From NCBI RefSeq assembly GCF_047238185.1, contig NZ_JBDFMI010000001.1, positions 2,666,001 to 2,730,000 on the forward strand: a DNA stretch of 64,000 nucleotides. Reading direction: 5' to 3'. The position numbers were made by a program, and so were the translations under genes. Origin of the DNA: Bacillus_AD sp047238185. GTDB lineage: Bacteria; Bacillota; Bacilli; Bacillales; DSM-1321. Positions 8,854 to 17,613 of this stretch are shown piece by piece; position 1 is the stretch's first letter, and each line of letters starts with the position of its first letter. Under the pieces are notes generated by a model, which worked only from the letters and a program-made list of their open reading frames with translations, made no database searches and was not told where the DNA came from.

Positions 8854-9414
8854 TCATTGATCCAATGCTTTCGCCATCGCCGCTAATTTATTGATTGTCT
8901 TCCAATTGCGTGCTGTAGCTGGAACACCCAGCTTATTCAATTGGCCCGCCAGCTTGGAATAACGGATGCTCCTAGGGAATAGAAGATAGACCTCGCGGCC
9001 GTCTATAACATATTCTTCCTCGCAAGATGCAAGTGTAGCGAGCATATCAATTCCTTCTTGTAGTGGATCTTCTTTAAGGAATGCCACATGCAAAGGCTCT
9101 CCCTCACATGTTTTATCCGCTTCTTCAATTGCCTGTTCTGAAAAAGGACATGTATGGATGATACGTTCAAGCTCCAGAGCATTTCTTACAACCACATCGA
9201 TGCGAAAACCAAAGCGCCCTTCTATCTGTCGAGCAATCCCTCTTTCCACTTGCTGCGGATCCTCATCGGCTTCAAAGAGGACATTACCGCTTTGTATATA
9301 TGTTTGAACTGTTTTCAGACCCATCCCTTCAAGAAGAATCCTTAATTCAGCCATTTTGATCTTATTTTTTCCACCAACATTGATCCCTCTTAAAAAGGCA
9401 ATATAAACTGACAT
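8854..9414 (-). CDS. DUF1697 domain protein
   Basis: A 186-residue protein with the hallmark DUF1697 N-terminus (YIAFLRGINVGG), the TYIQSGNVLFEA segment and the C-terminal TARNWKTINKLA motif. Biochemical function is unknown for the family. The ATG at 9414 follows AGGGAAGGAAG; an upstream in-frame ATG at 9438 overlaps that purine run. Confidence 0.85.
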   Translation of the reverse strand: MSVYIAFLRGINVGGKNKIKMAELRILLEGMGLKTVQTYIQSGNVLFEADEDPQQVERGIARQIEGRFGFRIDVVVRNALELERIIHTCPFSEQAIEEADKTCEGEPLHVAFLKEDPLQEGIDMLATLASCEEEYVIDGREVYLLFPRSIRYSKLAGQLNKLGVPATARNWKTINKLAAMAKALDQ

Positions 9415-9511
9415 ATCAAAACTTCCTTCCCTCTTCATTCAATCAACTGTGCCAAGCATATTCTTTCCAGAAGAGACTTCCCATTAAAAATGCCCCCTTC
9501 ACTAAAGGACA

Positions 9512-10393
9512 CTAAACAATATCTTCCAACGTTGCATCTAGATTCCTGAAAGCAAAGGTATATCCTTCATCCTCCAGCCTTTTAGGAAGAACCCAACGGC
9601 TTTTTAAAACCAATTCTGTTTCAGTTTGAATAAAGATGGCACCCATTTTCAGCATCCATTCAGGTGCAGGCAGGCTGAACCTGGCATTCATAGCTTTTCT
9701 CATTTTTTGCATTAACTCCCGATTGGTGACAGGCTCTGGCGCCGAACAATTAAAAATGCCCTGTAAATCTTTTCTTTTTTGTAAGAAGCGGATGATTCGA
9801 AACAGATCTTCAATATGGATCCAGCTGAACATTTGTGTTCCTTTCCCTTGGGCACCGCCAAGGCCATAGGTTACCATATGTCGATAAGGAGTCATTACCC
9901 CCCCATCCCTTCCCAAAACAATAGCAATCCGTAAGGCGATTTGCCGTGTATGCTTCAAATGATATTGAAAAAATGCATTTTCCCAATTAGAGGCGACATC
10001 CACGGAAAATCCGGTTCCTATCTCACCGCCTTCTTCTGTCATCGGGCGGTCTTCTGCATGACGATATATCGTTGCGGTACTGGAATTGACCCACAGCTCG
10101 GGAGGCTTTGCACATGCCTCGATGGATTCTCCAAGTATTGTGGTGGTTTTTATTCTGGAATCCATGATTTCCCTTTTCGCCTTGTCATTGTATCGGCAAT
10201 TCACTGATTTTCCTGCCAAATTGATAAGAAGCTCCGCCCCTTCCAAATTCTCTACGATTCCATCACGGTCATCCCAGGAAATATGGCCGTCCCGGCGGGA
10301 TATCATTTTAACATCATACCCCAGCCCTCTCCACTTCTGTACGAAAAATGAACCGATAAATCCAGTTCCTCCAGCTATGATCACTTTTTTCAT
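9512..10393 (-). CDS. TIGR01777-family NAD(P)-binding epimerase (YfhF-like)
   Basis: A 293-residue short-chain dehydrogenase/reductase-fold protein. It has the Rossmann motif AGGTGFIGS at the N-terminus, then LINLAGKSVNCRY and the C-terminal DUF1731-like segment (PAPEWMLKMGAI). The family resembles sugar-nucleotide epimerases, but the substrate is unknown. The ATG at 10393 is 9 bases from GGAG; another ATG 6 bases upstream is too close to it. Confidence 0.85.
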   Translation of the reverse strand: MKKVIIAGGTGFIGSFFVQKWRGLGYDVKMISRRDGHISWDDRDGIVENLEGAELLINLAGKSVNCRYNDKAKREIMDSRIKTTTILGESIEACAKPPELWVNSSTATIYRHAEDRPMTEEGGEIGTGFSVDVASNWENAFFQYHLKHTRQIALRIAIVLGRDGGVMTPYRHMVTYGLGGAQGKGTQMFSWIHIEDLFRIIRFLQKRKDLQGIFNCSAPEPVTNRELMQKMRKAMNARFSLPAPEWMLKMGAIFIQTETELVLKSRWVLPKRLEDEGYTFAFRNLDATLEDIV

Positions 10394-10484
10394 GTACATG
10401 CGCTCCTTCGTCTTTTTCCATTAGGCTGCAAGGGTTTTTCTCTTTAGGAACTACTTCTATAGAAGGGACTCCCTCTCCTGCATG

Positions 10485-10518
10485 AAAACAAAAGAGGCTC
10501 CCCAAAAGGAGAGCCTCT
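10485..10518 (-). terminator. Terminator of the ABC exporter operon
   Basis: On the minus strand AGAGGCTC / GAGCCTCT pairs (extended by CC/GG) and is followed by TTTGTTTT, just past the permease stop. Confidence 0.8.
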
Positions 10519-10547
10519 CTACCTAAGCGTACATACACTGTTAGTCT

Positions 10548-12149
10548 TTACCCGATTTTCATAAGCCTGCCTTCACCCTTTTTTCTCAGGAATACAAATA
10601 AGAAGAAGGAGAGTAGCATCAAGGCAAACCATAATAGAATGATCGTTATTGTCCGTTCAGCAGACGGCACAAGAAGTACTATCGCGATAGGAAGCATAAC
10701 ACTCGCCAGCCCCAGCATGATCGATAAAAATGAGGCGACACTCTGTTTGACCACCGCCATTTCACTGGTCCAATCGAAATTGGGAAAGGCCAAATTCAAG
10801 ACGATGCCCGTTAGAGCAGTCCATACTGCATACGTAAGCGGAATGGCGAATAATAAAAGGCTTTCAAGGAATGGACCTTTAATGACAAAAAGAAGCAACA
10901 GATTATTACACAGAATAGCCGGAACTGTGATTGTCAGATTAACAGCCATTTTGCTCAAAAAAACCGTTTGGGCACTGACCGGGGCTGTTTGGATGATCCA
11001 GATATTTTTCCCTTCCAGCGATAAAGAGCACATAGTCGTACAAGATAAAACAATAAAAACGGATGATATAAAAGGCGCGAACTGTATTGCATACTGCGCA
11101 AAATGCTTTACCTGGACCATTTCTCCAAGAAAATCAAGCCCGGTAAACAGTACAGCTACGCTTAACAAAGTATAAAGAACAATGCCAAAACCTGTATTGA
11201 GGACGTAGACATTCGTCGAGAAATATCGCTTCAATTCCTTTTTGTATAACGCAACGAAGGGAGAAGATGCTTCTTGGCTCCCCAAAAGAAATTGCCCTTT
11301 TCTTTGTACAGCCATCAATGTCGTATTGATTTGTTTGTAACGCTTGGATACAGTAAACGTAAACACAATAAATATGCCCATGGAGCTGACTACAAATAAG
11401 AAGAAAAACGGAATGCTCCCTTGGCAGACTGCTTCCATATACCAATGGGCCAGAGGATAAAATGTATTCATTTTCCCCATTAAATCAATGCAGCGTTCTG
11501 TTAAGTCCCCTGAGCCTCCAAACATACTAAGCATGCCTGCCATAAAGGCTATTAAAACAGCAAATGTTACTAGTAGATGAAGCAGATTGGCATACTTAAA
11601 ATGCATCACTATAATGTTCGTCAAATAACCGATAAAAGTGGCCACAATAATCGGTACAATCGGGATAGCCAGGACCGTCAAGGTAAAAATCAGATAATAG
11701 CTTGGCCCCGGCAAAGCTTTGACGGCATATACCAAACCGGCGGGAACCATTACCATTAAAGAAAACAAGATATTTAAAATATATAAAATGACTATTCTGC
11801 TGGCCACTATACTACTCGTCCTGATCGGCAAGGACATCAATATATCATAATCCTTAAAACCAAAAAGCATCCCATTTACTTTATATAAGGTCACCATACA
11901 TGACATAAGGCTCGCTGCAGCCATCATCAATCCCAATAGATAATCCAAGCTCCCGGATTTCTCCAGCATGGAAGCCATCCGATAACTGTATAGAAACCCG
12001 ACAGCCAACATATAAGCGATCAAGAAAAAGGATCCGCAATAAATCGCTGTCCATTTCCGCTTTTCCCTCTTACTGTTTGCGTAGCGGGCTTTATTAAAAC
12101 CCGTCAGCTGAAGCAATTGAATTTTAACTAACAGCCATATATTATCCAT
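10548..12149 (-). CDS. ABC transporter permease (YthQ-like)
   Basis: A 533-residue membrane protein with about 12 hydrophobic segments, resembling the putative ABC-2-type permeases of Bacillus (YthQ family). Its start overlaps the 3' end of the ATPase gene by 8 bases, with GGAG 10 bases upstream inside that gene, so translation is probably coupled. The substrate is unknown; exporters of this type often move peptides or lipids. Confidence 0.8.
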   Translation of the reverse strand: MDNIWLLVKIQLLQLTGFNKARYANSKREKRKWTAIYCGSFFLIAYMLAVGFLYSYRMASMLEKSGSLDYLLGLMMAAASLMSCMVTLYKVNGMLFGFKDYDILMSLPIRTSSIVASRIVILYILNILFSLMVMVPAGLVYAVKALPGPSYYLIFTLTVLAIPIVPIIVATFIGYLTNIIVMHFKYANLLHLLVTFAVLIAFMAGMLSMFGGSGDLTERCIDLMGKMNTFYPLAHWYMEAVCQGSIPFFFLFVVSSMGIFIVFTFTVSKRYKQINTTLMAVQRKGQFLLGSQEASSPFVALYKKELKRYFSTNVYVLNTGFGIVLYTLLSVAVLFTGLDFLGEMVQVKHFAQYAIQFAPFISSVFIVLSCTTMCSLSLEGKNIWIIQTAPVSAQTVFLSKMAVNLTITVPAILCNNLLLLFVIKGPFLESLLLFAIPLTYAVWTALTGIVLNLAFPNFDWTSEMAVVKQSVASFLSIMLGLASVMLPIAIVLLVPSAERTITIILLWFALMLLSFFLFVFLRKKGEGRLMKIG

Positions 12150-12855
12150 TCTTTATCATCTCCAAAAAAGTGTCCTCCAGACTGCTATTTCCTTTTATTG
12201 TCTGGATATCTCCACTGATCAGCAAACGTCCGCTTTTAATGATGGCAATTTTATTGCACAGCTTTTCTGCCACGTCCAGAACATGTGTTGAAAAAAAGAT
12301 AGAGGAACCCTGATTGCAAAGCTCCTTCATAATCCTTTTCAATGTATAGGCTGCTTTTGGATCCAAACCAACAAATGGCTCATCTAAAATCAATAATGTC
12401 GGTTTGTGCACTAAAGCGGATATAATAGCCACCTTTTGCTTCATGCCATGGGAATAGGAGGAAATTAAATCCCCAAGGCTATCCATTATGTCAAATTCAT
12501 TGGCATACCGCTGAATGCGCGTTTCCCTGTCTCTCGCAGAAACGGAATATAAATCAGCTATGAAATTAATATATTGGATACCGGTCAAATGTTCATATAG
12601 GTCTGGATTATCGGGTATATAAGCCATCATTTTTTTACATTCAAGTGGATGTTTCCGTATGGACAATCGATTGATCTCAATCTCACCTTCCTCAAAGTCC
12701 AAAATGCCGGCGATCGCTTTAATCGTCGTTGTCTTTCCAGCTCCATTATGCCCGATGAACCCATAAAGATCCCCGTCTTCCACATGCAGGCTTAATGAAT
12801 CAACTGCCCTCTCTCCATTCTTATAACTTTTTGAAAACTGTTTGATTTCCAGCAT
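12142..12855 (-). CDS. ABC transporter ATP-binding protein
   Basis: A 237-residue ATPase subunit. It has Walker A GHNGAGKTT, the Q-loop region, signature YSHGMKQK, Walker B LLILDEPF followed by the D-loop VGLD, and the H-loop STHVLD. It is the first gene of a two-gene unit with the permease that overlaps its 3' end. GGTGTGAG precedes the ATG. The closest functional match by layout is the YthP/YthQ pair of Bacillus. Confidence 0.9.
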   Translation of the reverse strand: MLEIKQFSKSYKNGERAVDSLSLHVEDGDLYGFIGHNGAGKTTTIKAIAGILDFEEGEIEINRLSIRKHPLECKKMMAYIPDNPDLYEHLTGIQYINFIADLYSVSARDRETRIQRYANEFDIMDSLGDLISSYSHGMKQKVAIISALVHKPTLLILDEPFVGLDPKAAYTLKRIMKELCNQGSSIFFSTHVLDVAEKLCNKIAIIKSGRLLISGDIQTIKGNSSLEDTFLEMIKNG

Positions 12856-12931
12856 ATCTCACACCTTCTTTTTCCCTTTATCTATAATACGATCAACATT
12901 GTGAAATCGTTCACTCAATTTCCTGGATGAA

Positions 12932-13344
12932 ATCAAAAGCGGAAAGCACCGGTTATCCCCGACAAGCTTAAGAGGGACACTGACAAAGGCTAGTTTTCGC
13001 CTTTGTCAGTGGCACGGCTTAAGACCTCGAGGGGATGGTGCTTGCAGCTGGATGAATCAAAAGCGGAAAGCACCAGTTATCCCCGACAAGCTTAAGAGGG
13101 ACACTGACAAAGGCTAGTTTTCGCCTTTGTCAGTGGCACGGCTTAAGACCTCGAGGGGATGGTGCTTGCAGCTGGATGAATCAAAAGCGGAAAGCACCGG
13201 TTATCCCCGACAAGCTTAAGAGGGACACTGACAAAGGCTGGTTTTCGCCTTTGACAGTGGCACGGCTTAAGACCTCGAGGGGATGGTGCTTGCAGCTGGA
13301 TGAATCAAAAGCGGAAAGCGCCGGTTATCCCCGACAAGCTTAAG
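12932..13344. repeat. Tandem array of a 124-bp palindromic repeat
   Basis: Three full copies start at 12932, 13056 and 13180 with an exact 124-base period, followed by a 41-base partial copy at 13304. Each unit holds a 13-bp inverted repeat CACTGACAAAGGC / GCCTTTGTCAGTG around an 8-base loop (12978-13011 in copy 1). Outside it, AAGCACC...ATCCCC pairs with GGGGAT...GGTGCTT. Copies differ at only a few bases. There is no open frame. It fills the gap between two minus-strand genes. Confidence 0.95.
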
Positions 13345-13363
13345 GCCTACAAGAAATGGGATG

Positions 13364-13386
13364 AAAAAAAGCGCCCTGCTGGACGC
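13364..13386 (-). terminator. Terminator of the glucosaminidase-like gene
   Basis: On the minus strand GCGTCC-AGCA-GGGCGC (one G-T pair) is followed by TTTTTTT, 13 bases past the stop codon. Confidence 0.75.
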
Positions 13387-13398
13387 CCCTTTTATACG

Positions 13399-14598
13399 TT
13401 AATGAACCCCTGCTTTTCCAAGGTATGTATACACATTCTTTACCCAATGGGCATTTAAGCCTGCCGGGTCATTTCCAGCCCCTTCCGGTGAATAACGAGC
13501 ATGGATCGACTCGACTGTATATAGTCCGTCCTGAATATAAAGCCGTGATAATAATGAACCCATATAACGAATGCTCTCCTCAACTGTCGAAAAAGACATC
13601 GGCCCATTATGAATGAAGCCGCCAACATTGTTATACTCGCGGAGCCAACGGCTATCGCCGCCCGTTTCGCTCATTGCCACAGCCATTAAAAAGGCCGGTT
13701 CTATTCCGTATTCTTTTCCTACTTCAAAAAAAACAGAGCCATAACCTGTCAGCCGGCCAGATAAAACTTCATCTAAAGCGGCTGCTGCCACTTTCGGAAA
13801 ACCCCGGACATCAAAGCCCCTATTTCCAGAGGAATCTATTTCATTGCCCGCCTGTACTTGCAGGGTATCCGCCTTGCGCTCCAATTCGACATATTCCGCC
13901 CTTAGGCTTTGAATTTCCTTTAAGGTCCAACCATACTGGGTACTCACATATGCCAAAAATCCCTTATTTGCCGTGTGCTGCGCATTCAAATCCGCTTCCG
14001 TCTGCTCCAATTCATTCTGTAAGGCCTGTAGATTTTCCAATTGATCTCTTGCAGTCGCTTTAGCATGTTTATATTGGGTAAGATCTTCGTTTAGAGAATC
14101 AATCATGGCTTGATCGGCCTTCATTATGTATGAGAGGGCCAGCGAGCGGCTTAAAAAGTCAGATATACTTCTCGAATTGACTAGCACCGAAAGGATTTTA
14201 TGGTTGCCGCGTTCTTCTTGGATGACAAGCAATCGCTTAGAAAAAATTTGATAACGCCGATTTACTTTCAGCTTCAATTCCTTTTCGTCTTCAACTGCGC
14301 TCACTAATTGCTCCTGGGTTTGCAGAAGATCTGATTTCTGTCTGTATTGTTTAATCTCCAGTGACGCTTGCTTGACCGTAATGGATTTCCATTCGTCATA
14401 GGCTGCCTGCTTCTGTTCTTCAAGATTGCTTGCTTCCTTTATTTTCGACTCTAATTCATTTTTCACCTTTGACAATTGTCTATTTATTTCTGATTGGACT
14501 TTCATCCCATCATAGCCTGAAGCACAAACTGATAAAGGAAAGAACACAAAACTGGCTGCTGCTAAACAGCATAGGAATCCACGTTGCAACCTATCCAT
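13399..14598 (-). CDS. Secreted coiled-coil protein with glucosaminidase-like C-terminus
   Basis: About 399 residues. A signal peptide (FLCCLAAASFVFFPLSVCASG) is followed by a long coiled coil, about residues 35-235, rich in E, K, Q and L as in PcsB-type cell-wall proteins. The C-terminal ~130 residues (GIEPAFLMAVAMSETGG ... NNVGGF ... YSPEGAGNDPAG) resemble the lysozyme-like beta-N-acetylglucosaminidase fold, with the Glu of SETGG as likely catalytic residue. It probably cleaves or remodels peptidoglycan outside the cell. The ATG at 14598 follows GGGGTGGGGG; a TTG at 14610 is an alternative. It lies 16 bases after hemY. Confidence 0.75.
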   Translation of the reverse strand: MDRLQRGFLCCLAAASFVFFPLSVCASGYDGMKVQSEINRQLSKVKNELESKIKEASNLEEQKQAAYDEWKSITVKQASLEIKQYRQKSDLLQTQEQLVSAVEDEKELKLKVNRRYQIFSKRLLVIQEERGNHKILSVLVNSRSISDFLSRSLALSYIMKADQAMIDSLNEDLTQYKHAKATARDQLENLQALQNELEQTEADLNAQHTANKGFLAYVSTQYGWTLKEIQSLRAEYVELERKADTLQVQAGNEIDSSGNRGFDVRGFPKVAAAALDEVLSGRLTGYGSVFFEVGKEYGIEPAFLMAVAMSETGGDSRWLREYNNVGGFIHNGPMSFSTVEESIRYMGSLLSRLYIQDGLYTVESIHARYSPEGAGNDPAGLNAHWVKNVYTYLGKAGVH

Positions 14599-14614
14599 CC
14601 CCCACCCCAAAAGA

Positions 14615-16009
14615 TTATTTGCCTTTCAAGCTCTTCCCAATTAACGCTGCGGTCTTTCTGCCATTCGTGATACAATCGGCGATGCCTACACCGTAATATG
14701 AACAGCCCGCAAGGAATATACCAGGGAATTCCAACGCCAATTTATTTTCCAGCGATACCACGGCTTGGGGATGGTTCAAATTATATACAGGCATCAGATT
14801 GTCCCACTTGGTGATTTTTACGGAAATGGGTTTTTCTGCTAGTGAAAGCCCGGACTGGACATCTTTCAATGCCGTATTTATTAATGATTGTTCGTCCATC
14901 GCTAAAAGCTCCTCAAAGTTCGGCAAGCTATTTTTATAGAATAGGCGGACGAGCAGTTTTGCCGTTGAAGATGTGTGCGGCCACTTCCTGCTTGTCCAAG
15001 TGCAGGCATTGCATAGCAATCCACCGTCAGCCGTGGCGATGAAGCCCGTTCCATCTGCCGGAAGCACGGCATCCTGAACGTCAAAACCCATGTAGATGCT
15101 GATAAGAGATTTATCCTTGAAGGAACTAAAATCAGCCTCTAATTCACTTGAATGAAGCATTTTTTGTGCTGCCTGATGTTCTGTCGCCAGTACAACATAA
15201 TCAGCTTGGAGTATTTTGCCGTCCTCGAGAGTAAGCATGTAGCCATCTTCTGCCTGATTGATAGCCTCAACGCCATTGCCCTTCATGATAGACACATCCG
15301 TTAATGCTTTTTCAAAGAAATCCATGACAGTCGATAATCCATTTTTAAAGGAAATCAATTTTTTGTCGCTGGACCGTTTGAACTGTTCCTGATGGGCAGC
15401 CAATCCTTTCATAATGCTCCCGTATTCATTTTTGTATTCCAAAAGATAAGGCATGGTCGAAGCTATGGACAATTGATGGAGATCGCCCGAATAGACACCA
15501 GATAGAATCGGCGCTATTTGATTTTGCACCAACTCAGCCCCAAGGAAATACGTAAGGAAATCGCCGATCGAATCTTCCTTTGTAAAGGTAGTATTAGGCA
15601 TTTCGAAATCCTTCAAAGCCTCCTGCTTCCCTTCTTCCGATACGAGAGTGGAGCGGAACAGAGCCTCTTTGCTCATAGGGATTCCAAATACGGCATCCTC
15701 AGGTATCGCGTGCAATTCCCCCTTCGTATAGATATAGGAAATCCCGGTCGCATTATAGACAAGCTCATCCTGTAATCCAAGCTCTTCCACCAAATACATG
15801 ACATTGTCTTTTCGGGCAACAATAGAATCTGCACCGGTTTCCATAATAAATCCGGATTCATGATAGGAAGCGATTTTCCCTCCCAAATCTTTGTTTTTCT
15901 CTATTAACACACATTCAATATCTTCCTTTTTTTCTCTCATTACCTTCTGCAACTCATATAAAGCAGTTAATCCAGTGATTCCCCCACCTACAACCGCTAT
16001 CTTCTTCAC
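14615..16009 (-). CDS. hemY: Protoporphyrinogen/coproporphyrinogen oxidase
   Basis: A 464-residue FAD enzyme of the HemY/CgoX family. It has the dinucleotide-binding motif AVVGGGITGL, then GGKIASYHESGF and ETGADSI, and the C-terminal FAD motif FLAGCSYYGVGIADCITNG. In Gram-positives the enzyme oxidises coproporphyrinogen III in the coproporphyrin-dependent haem route. The start is taken as the GTG at 16009 with GGAG 8-9 bases upstream; a GTG three codons earlier abuts the site. The usual hemE and hemH partners are not adjacent. Confidence 0.9.
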   Translation of the reverse strand: MKKIAVVGGGITGLTALYELQKVMREKKEDIECVLIEKNKDLGGKIASYHESGFIMETGADSIVARKDNVMYLVEELGLQDELVYNATGISYIYTKGELHAIPEDAVFGIPMSKEALFRSTLVSEEGKQEALKDFEMPNTTFTKEDSIGDFLTYFLGAELVQNQIAPILSGVYSGDLHQLSIASTMPYLLEYKNEYGSIMKGLAAHQEQFKRSSDKKLISFKNGLSTVMDFFEKALTDVSIMKGNGVEAINQAEDGYMLTLEDGKILQADYVVLATEHQAAQKMLHSSELEADFSSFKDKSLISIYMGFDVQDAVLPADGTGFIATADGGLLCNACTWTSRKWPHTSSTAKLLVRLFYKNSLPNFEELLAMDEQSLINTALKDVQSGLSLAEKPISVKITKWDNLMPVYNLNHPQAVVSLENKLALEFPGIFLAGCSYYGVGIADCITNGRKTAALIGKSLKGK

Positions 16010-16244
16010 AACGTCCACTCCTCACATTACGCGTTCATTTTAGTAGAACAAACAGCCTTACTTACTGTGATTCTATTATACTATAAGCGATATATGACAT
16101 TTCTGGCAGTTTTGACAATTTAACGGAAAGGAAGAAGAGTGAAAATGCTTCTATATCCTAGCAAATGATTAAACATAGCAAGAACAGGCGGAAATAACGA
16201 TTTGTTCTAAAATCGCCCTCTGCTTAGCATTTCCTTTTTATCAC
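16010..16244. other. Upstream region of hemY
   Basis: There is no gene. On the minus strand a TATAAT box (plus-strand ATTATA at 16074-16079) could be the hemY -10, but its -35 is poor. The rest holds no recognised feature. Confidence 0.35.
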
Positions 16245-16277
16245 GAAAAAAGTCCAGCCAATAAGCACTGGCTGAAC
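16245..16277 (-). terminator. Terminator of the RibD-like reductase gene
   Basis: On the minus strand GTTCAGCCA / TGGCTGGAC (one G-T pair) is followed by TTTTTTCG. It lies about 115 bases past the stop. Confidence 0.75.
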
Positions 16278-16389
16278 AGTATACCAAGGATAAACATACT
16301 ACACAAAATGATTCATTTTTGACGGAGTACCAATCAAAAAAGACGTTAGAAAGAAAAAAGATTATATCTCCCATAAGAGAGTGGCGGCA

Positions 16390-16917
16390 CTACTTTTTTA
16401 TATAATGAAGCATAACAAGCTGACCTACTTTTTCTGCTTTGGCCAGTGTGTATTTTACAGTAATATCCTCTCCGGTATAAAGAGAGATCCCTTTCCCTAA
16501 AACGATTGGAGCAATGGCTAATTGAAATTCATCAATTACATTTTCTTTAAAGAAATCATGGGCTAACTTTCCTCCACCAATTAACCATATATCTTTACCA
16601 GGCTTTTGCTTTATTTCCTTTATGAATGTTTTGACATCACTATTTATAAATGAAGCATATTCATCTGATCCGCTGGAAGAGGTGGAAAACACATAGTTTT
16701 TATATCTGCTATACGGATAATCCATATCAAATCCACGAATAGTATCATACGTCCCTTTTCCCATTACAACTGTATCAATTCTTTCCAAAAGTGAATTGTA
16801 CCCATTATCTCCTTCTACTTCCGTTGATTCTAGCCATTCCAATGTACCATCTTCATTTGCAATATAGCCATCGATTGATGTTCCTATATATAAAATAATA
16901 GTACGCTGTTTATTCAT
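16390..16917 (-). CDS. Dihydrofolate reductase / RibD C-terminal family protein (YyaP-like)
   Basis: A 175-residue protein with the YyaP/YwjB layout: IILYIGTSIDGYIANEDG at the N-terminus, DTVVMGKGTYDTI, and IWLIGGGKLAHDFF in the NADPH-binding region. It is predicted to be an NADPH-dependent reductase of unknown substrate. The start at 16917 fits the family N-terminus; an upstream ATG at 16929 is only one base from AAAGGA. Confidence 0.8.
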   Translation of the reverse strand: MNKQRTIILYIGTSIDGYIANEDGTLEWLESTEVEGDNGYNSLLERIDTVVMGKGTYDTIRGFDMDYPYSRYKNYVFSTSSSGSDEYASFINSDVKTFIKEIKQKPGKDIWLIGGGKLAHDFFKENVIDEFQLAIAPIVLGKGISLYTGEDITVKYTLAKAEKVGQLVMLHYIKK

Positions 16918-17119
16918 AAAAATTTTCATTCCTTTACTTTATCTAATCAACCCTATTCAAAAAGGAAAAACATTAAAAACGGATATTGGTTTATCTATTT
17001 ACAGGATAATTGCTCCGATTCTGGAATAGATATAACACCATGGAGCAAGTGATTTCACCTTTCATTTTTCCTTTTTTGTAGTTCTAATACAAATAAAAAT
17101 CTACTAGGAGGAAGATGTG

Positions 17120-17389
17120 ATGACTGATTTATATTTAATCATATTTTTAGGAGCATTACTATTTGCATTAACAAATCTAATTGTCTATTTTTTTGCAAAA
17201 GGCAAGAAGAGAATGATTCTAGCTGGCATCTTTATTCTATTACTCTCGCCGTTTGTTTTTTGGGGCACTTTGATTTTTGTCTCCAACTATGATAAAGGTG
17301 GTTTTGGGGCTGCCATTTTTGCAAATGTATATGGAATTGGCTATTTTCTTAATGGAATTGTTATTCTTTTCAGTAATCAAACAAAATAA
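17120..17389 (+). CDS. Small three-helix membrane protein
   Basis: An 89-residue product with three hydrophobic segments (about residues 3-24, 33-53 and 63-83) separated by KGKKR and a short loop. AGGAGG is 8 bases from the ATG at 17120. No family was recognised. Its downstream terminator was split by the IS element. Confidence 0.6.
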   Translation: MTDLYLIIFLGALLFALTNLIVYFFAKGKKRMILAGIFILLLSPFVFWGTLIFVSNYDKGGFGAAIFANVYGIGYFLNGIVILFSNQTK

Positions 17390-17514
17390 AGATCTTTCTA
17401 TATGGGCTATTATCGCAAACTATGTTGCTTTATCATTAAGAAATGTATCCATTCATTCGCTTTCCGAGTGGCGTCAGAGAAATATATTCTTCAGCCTTAA
17501 ATAGCCTCCCTTTT

Positions 17515-17522
17515 AAGCAGAG
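17515..17522 (+). repeat. Target-site duplication of the IS element, left copy
   Basis: AAGCAGAG occurs here directly before the element and again at 19708-19715 directly after it. If the element's last base is 19708, the duplication is the 7-base AGCAGAG. Confidence 0.85.
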
Positions 17523-17613
17523 TAGAAATGCTAATTTAAATATGTACAGTATTGCTCGAATAAATATGTACAAATTTGATATGAATCTACATACTAATCT
17601 TGGGGGGATTAGT

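Noticed and set aside
12932..13344. CRISPR array
   Set aside because: The 124-base units are contiguous with no unique spacers, and no cas genes are present.
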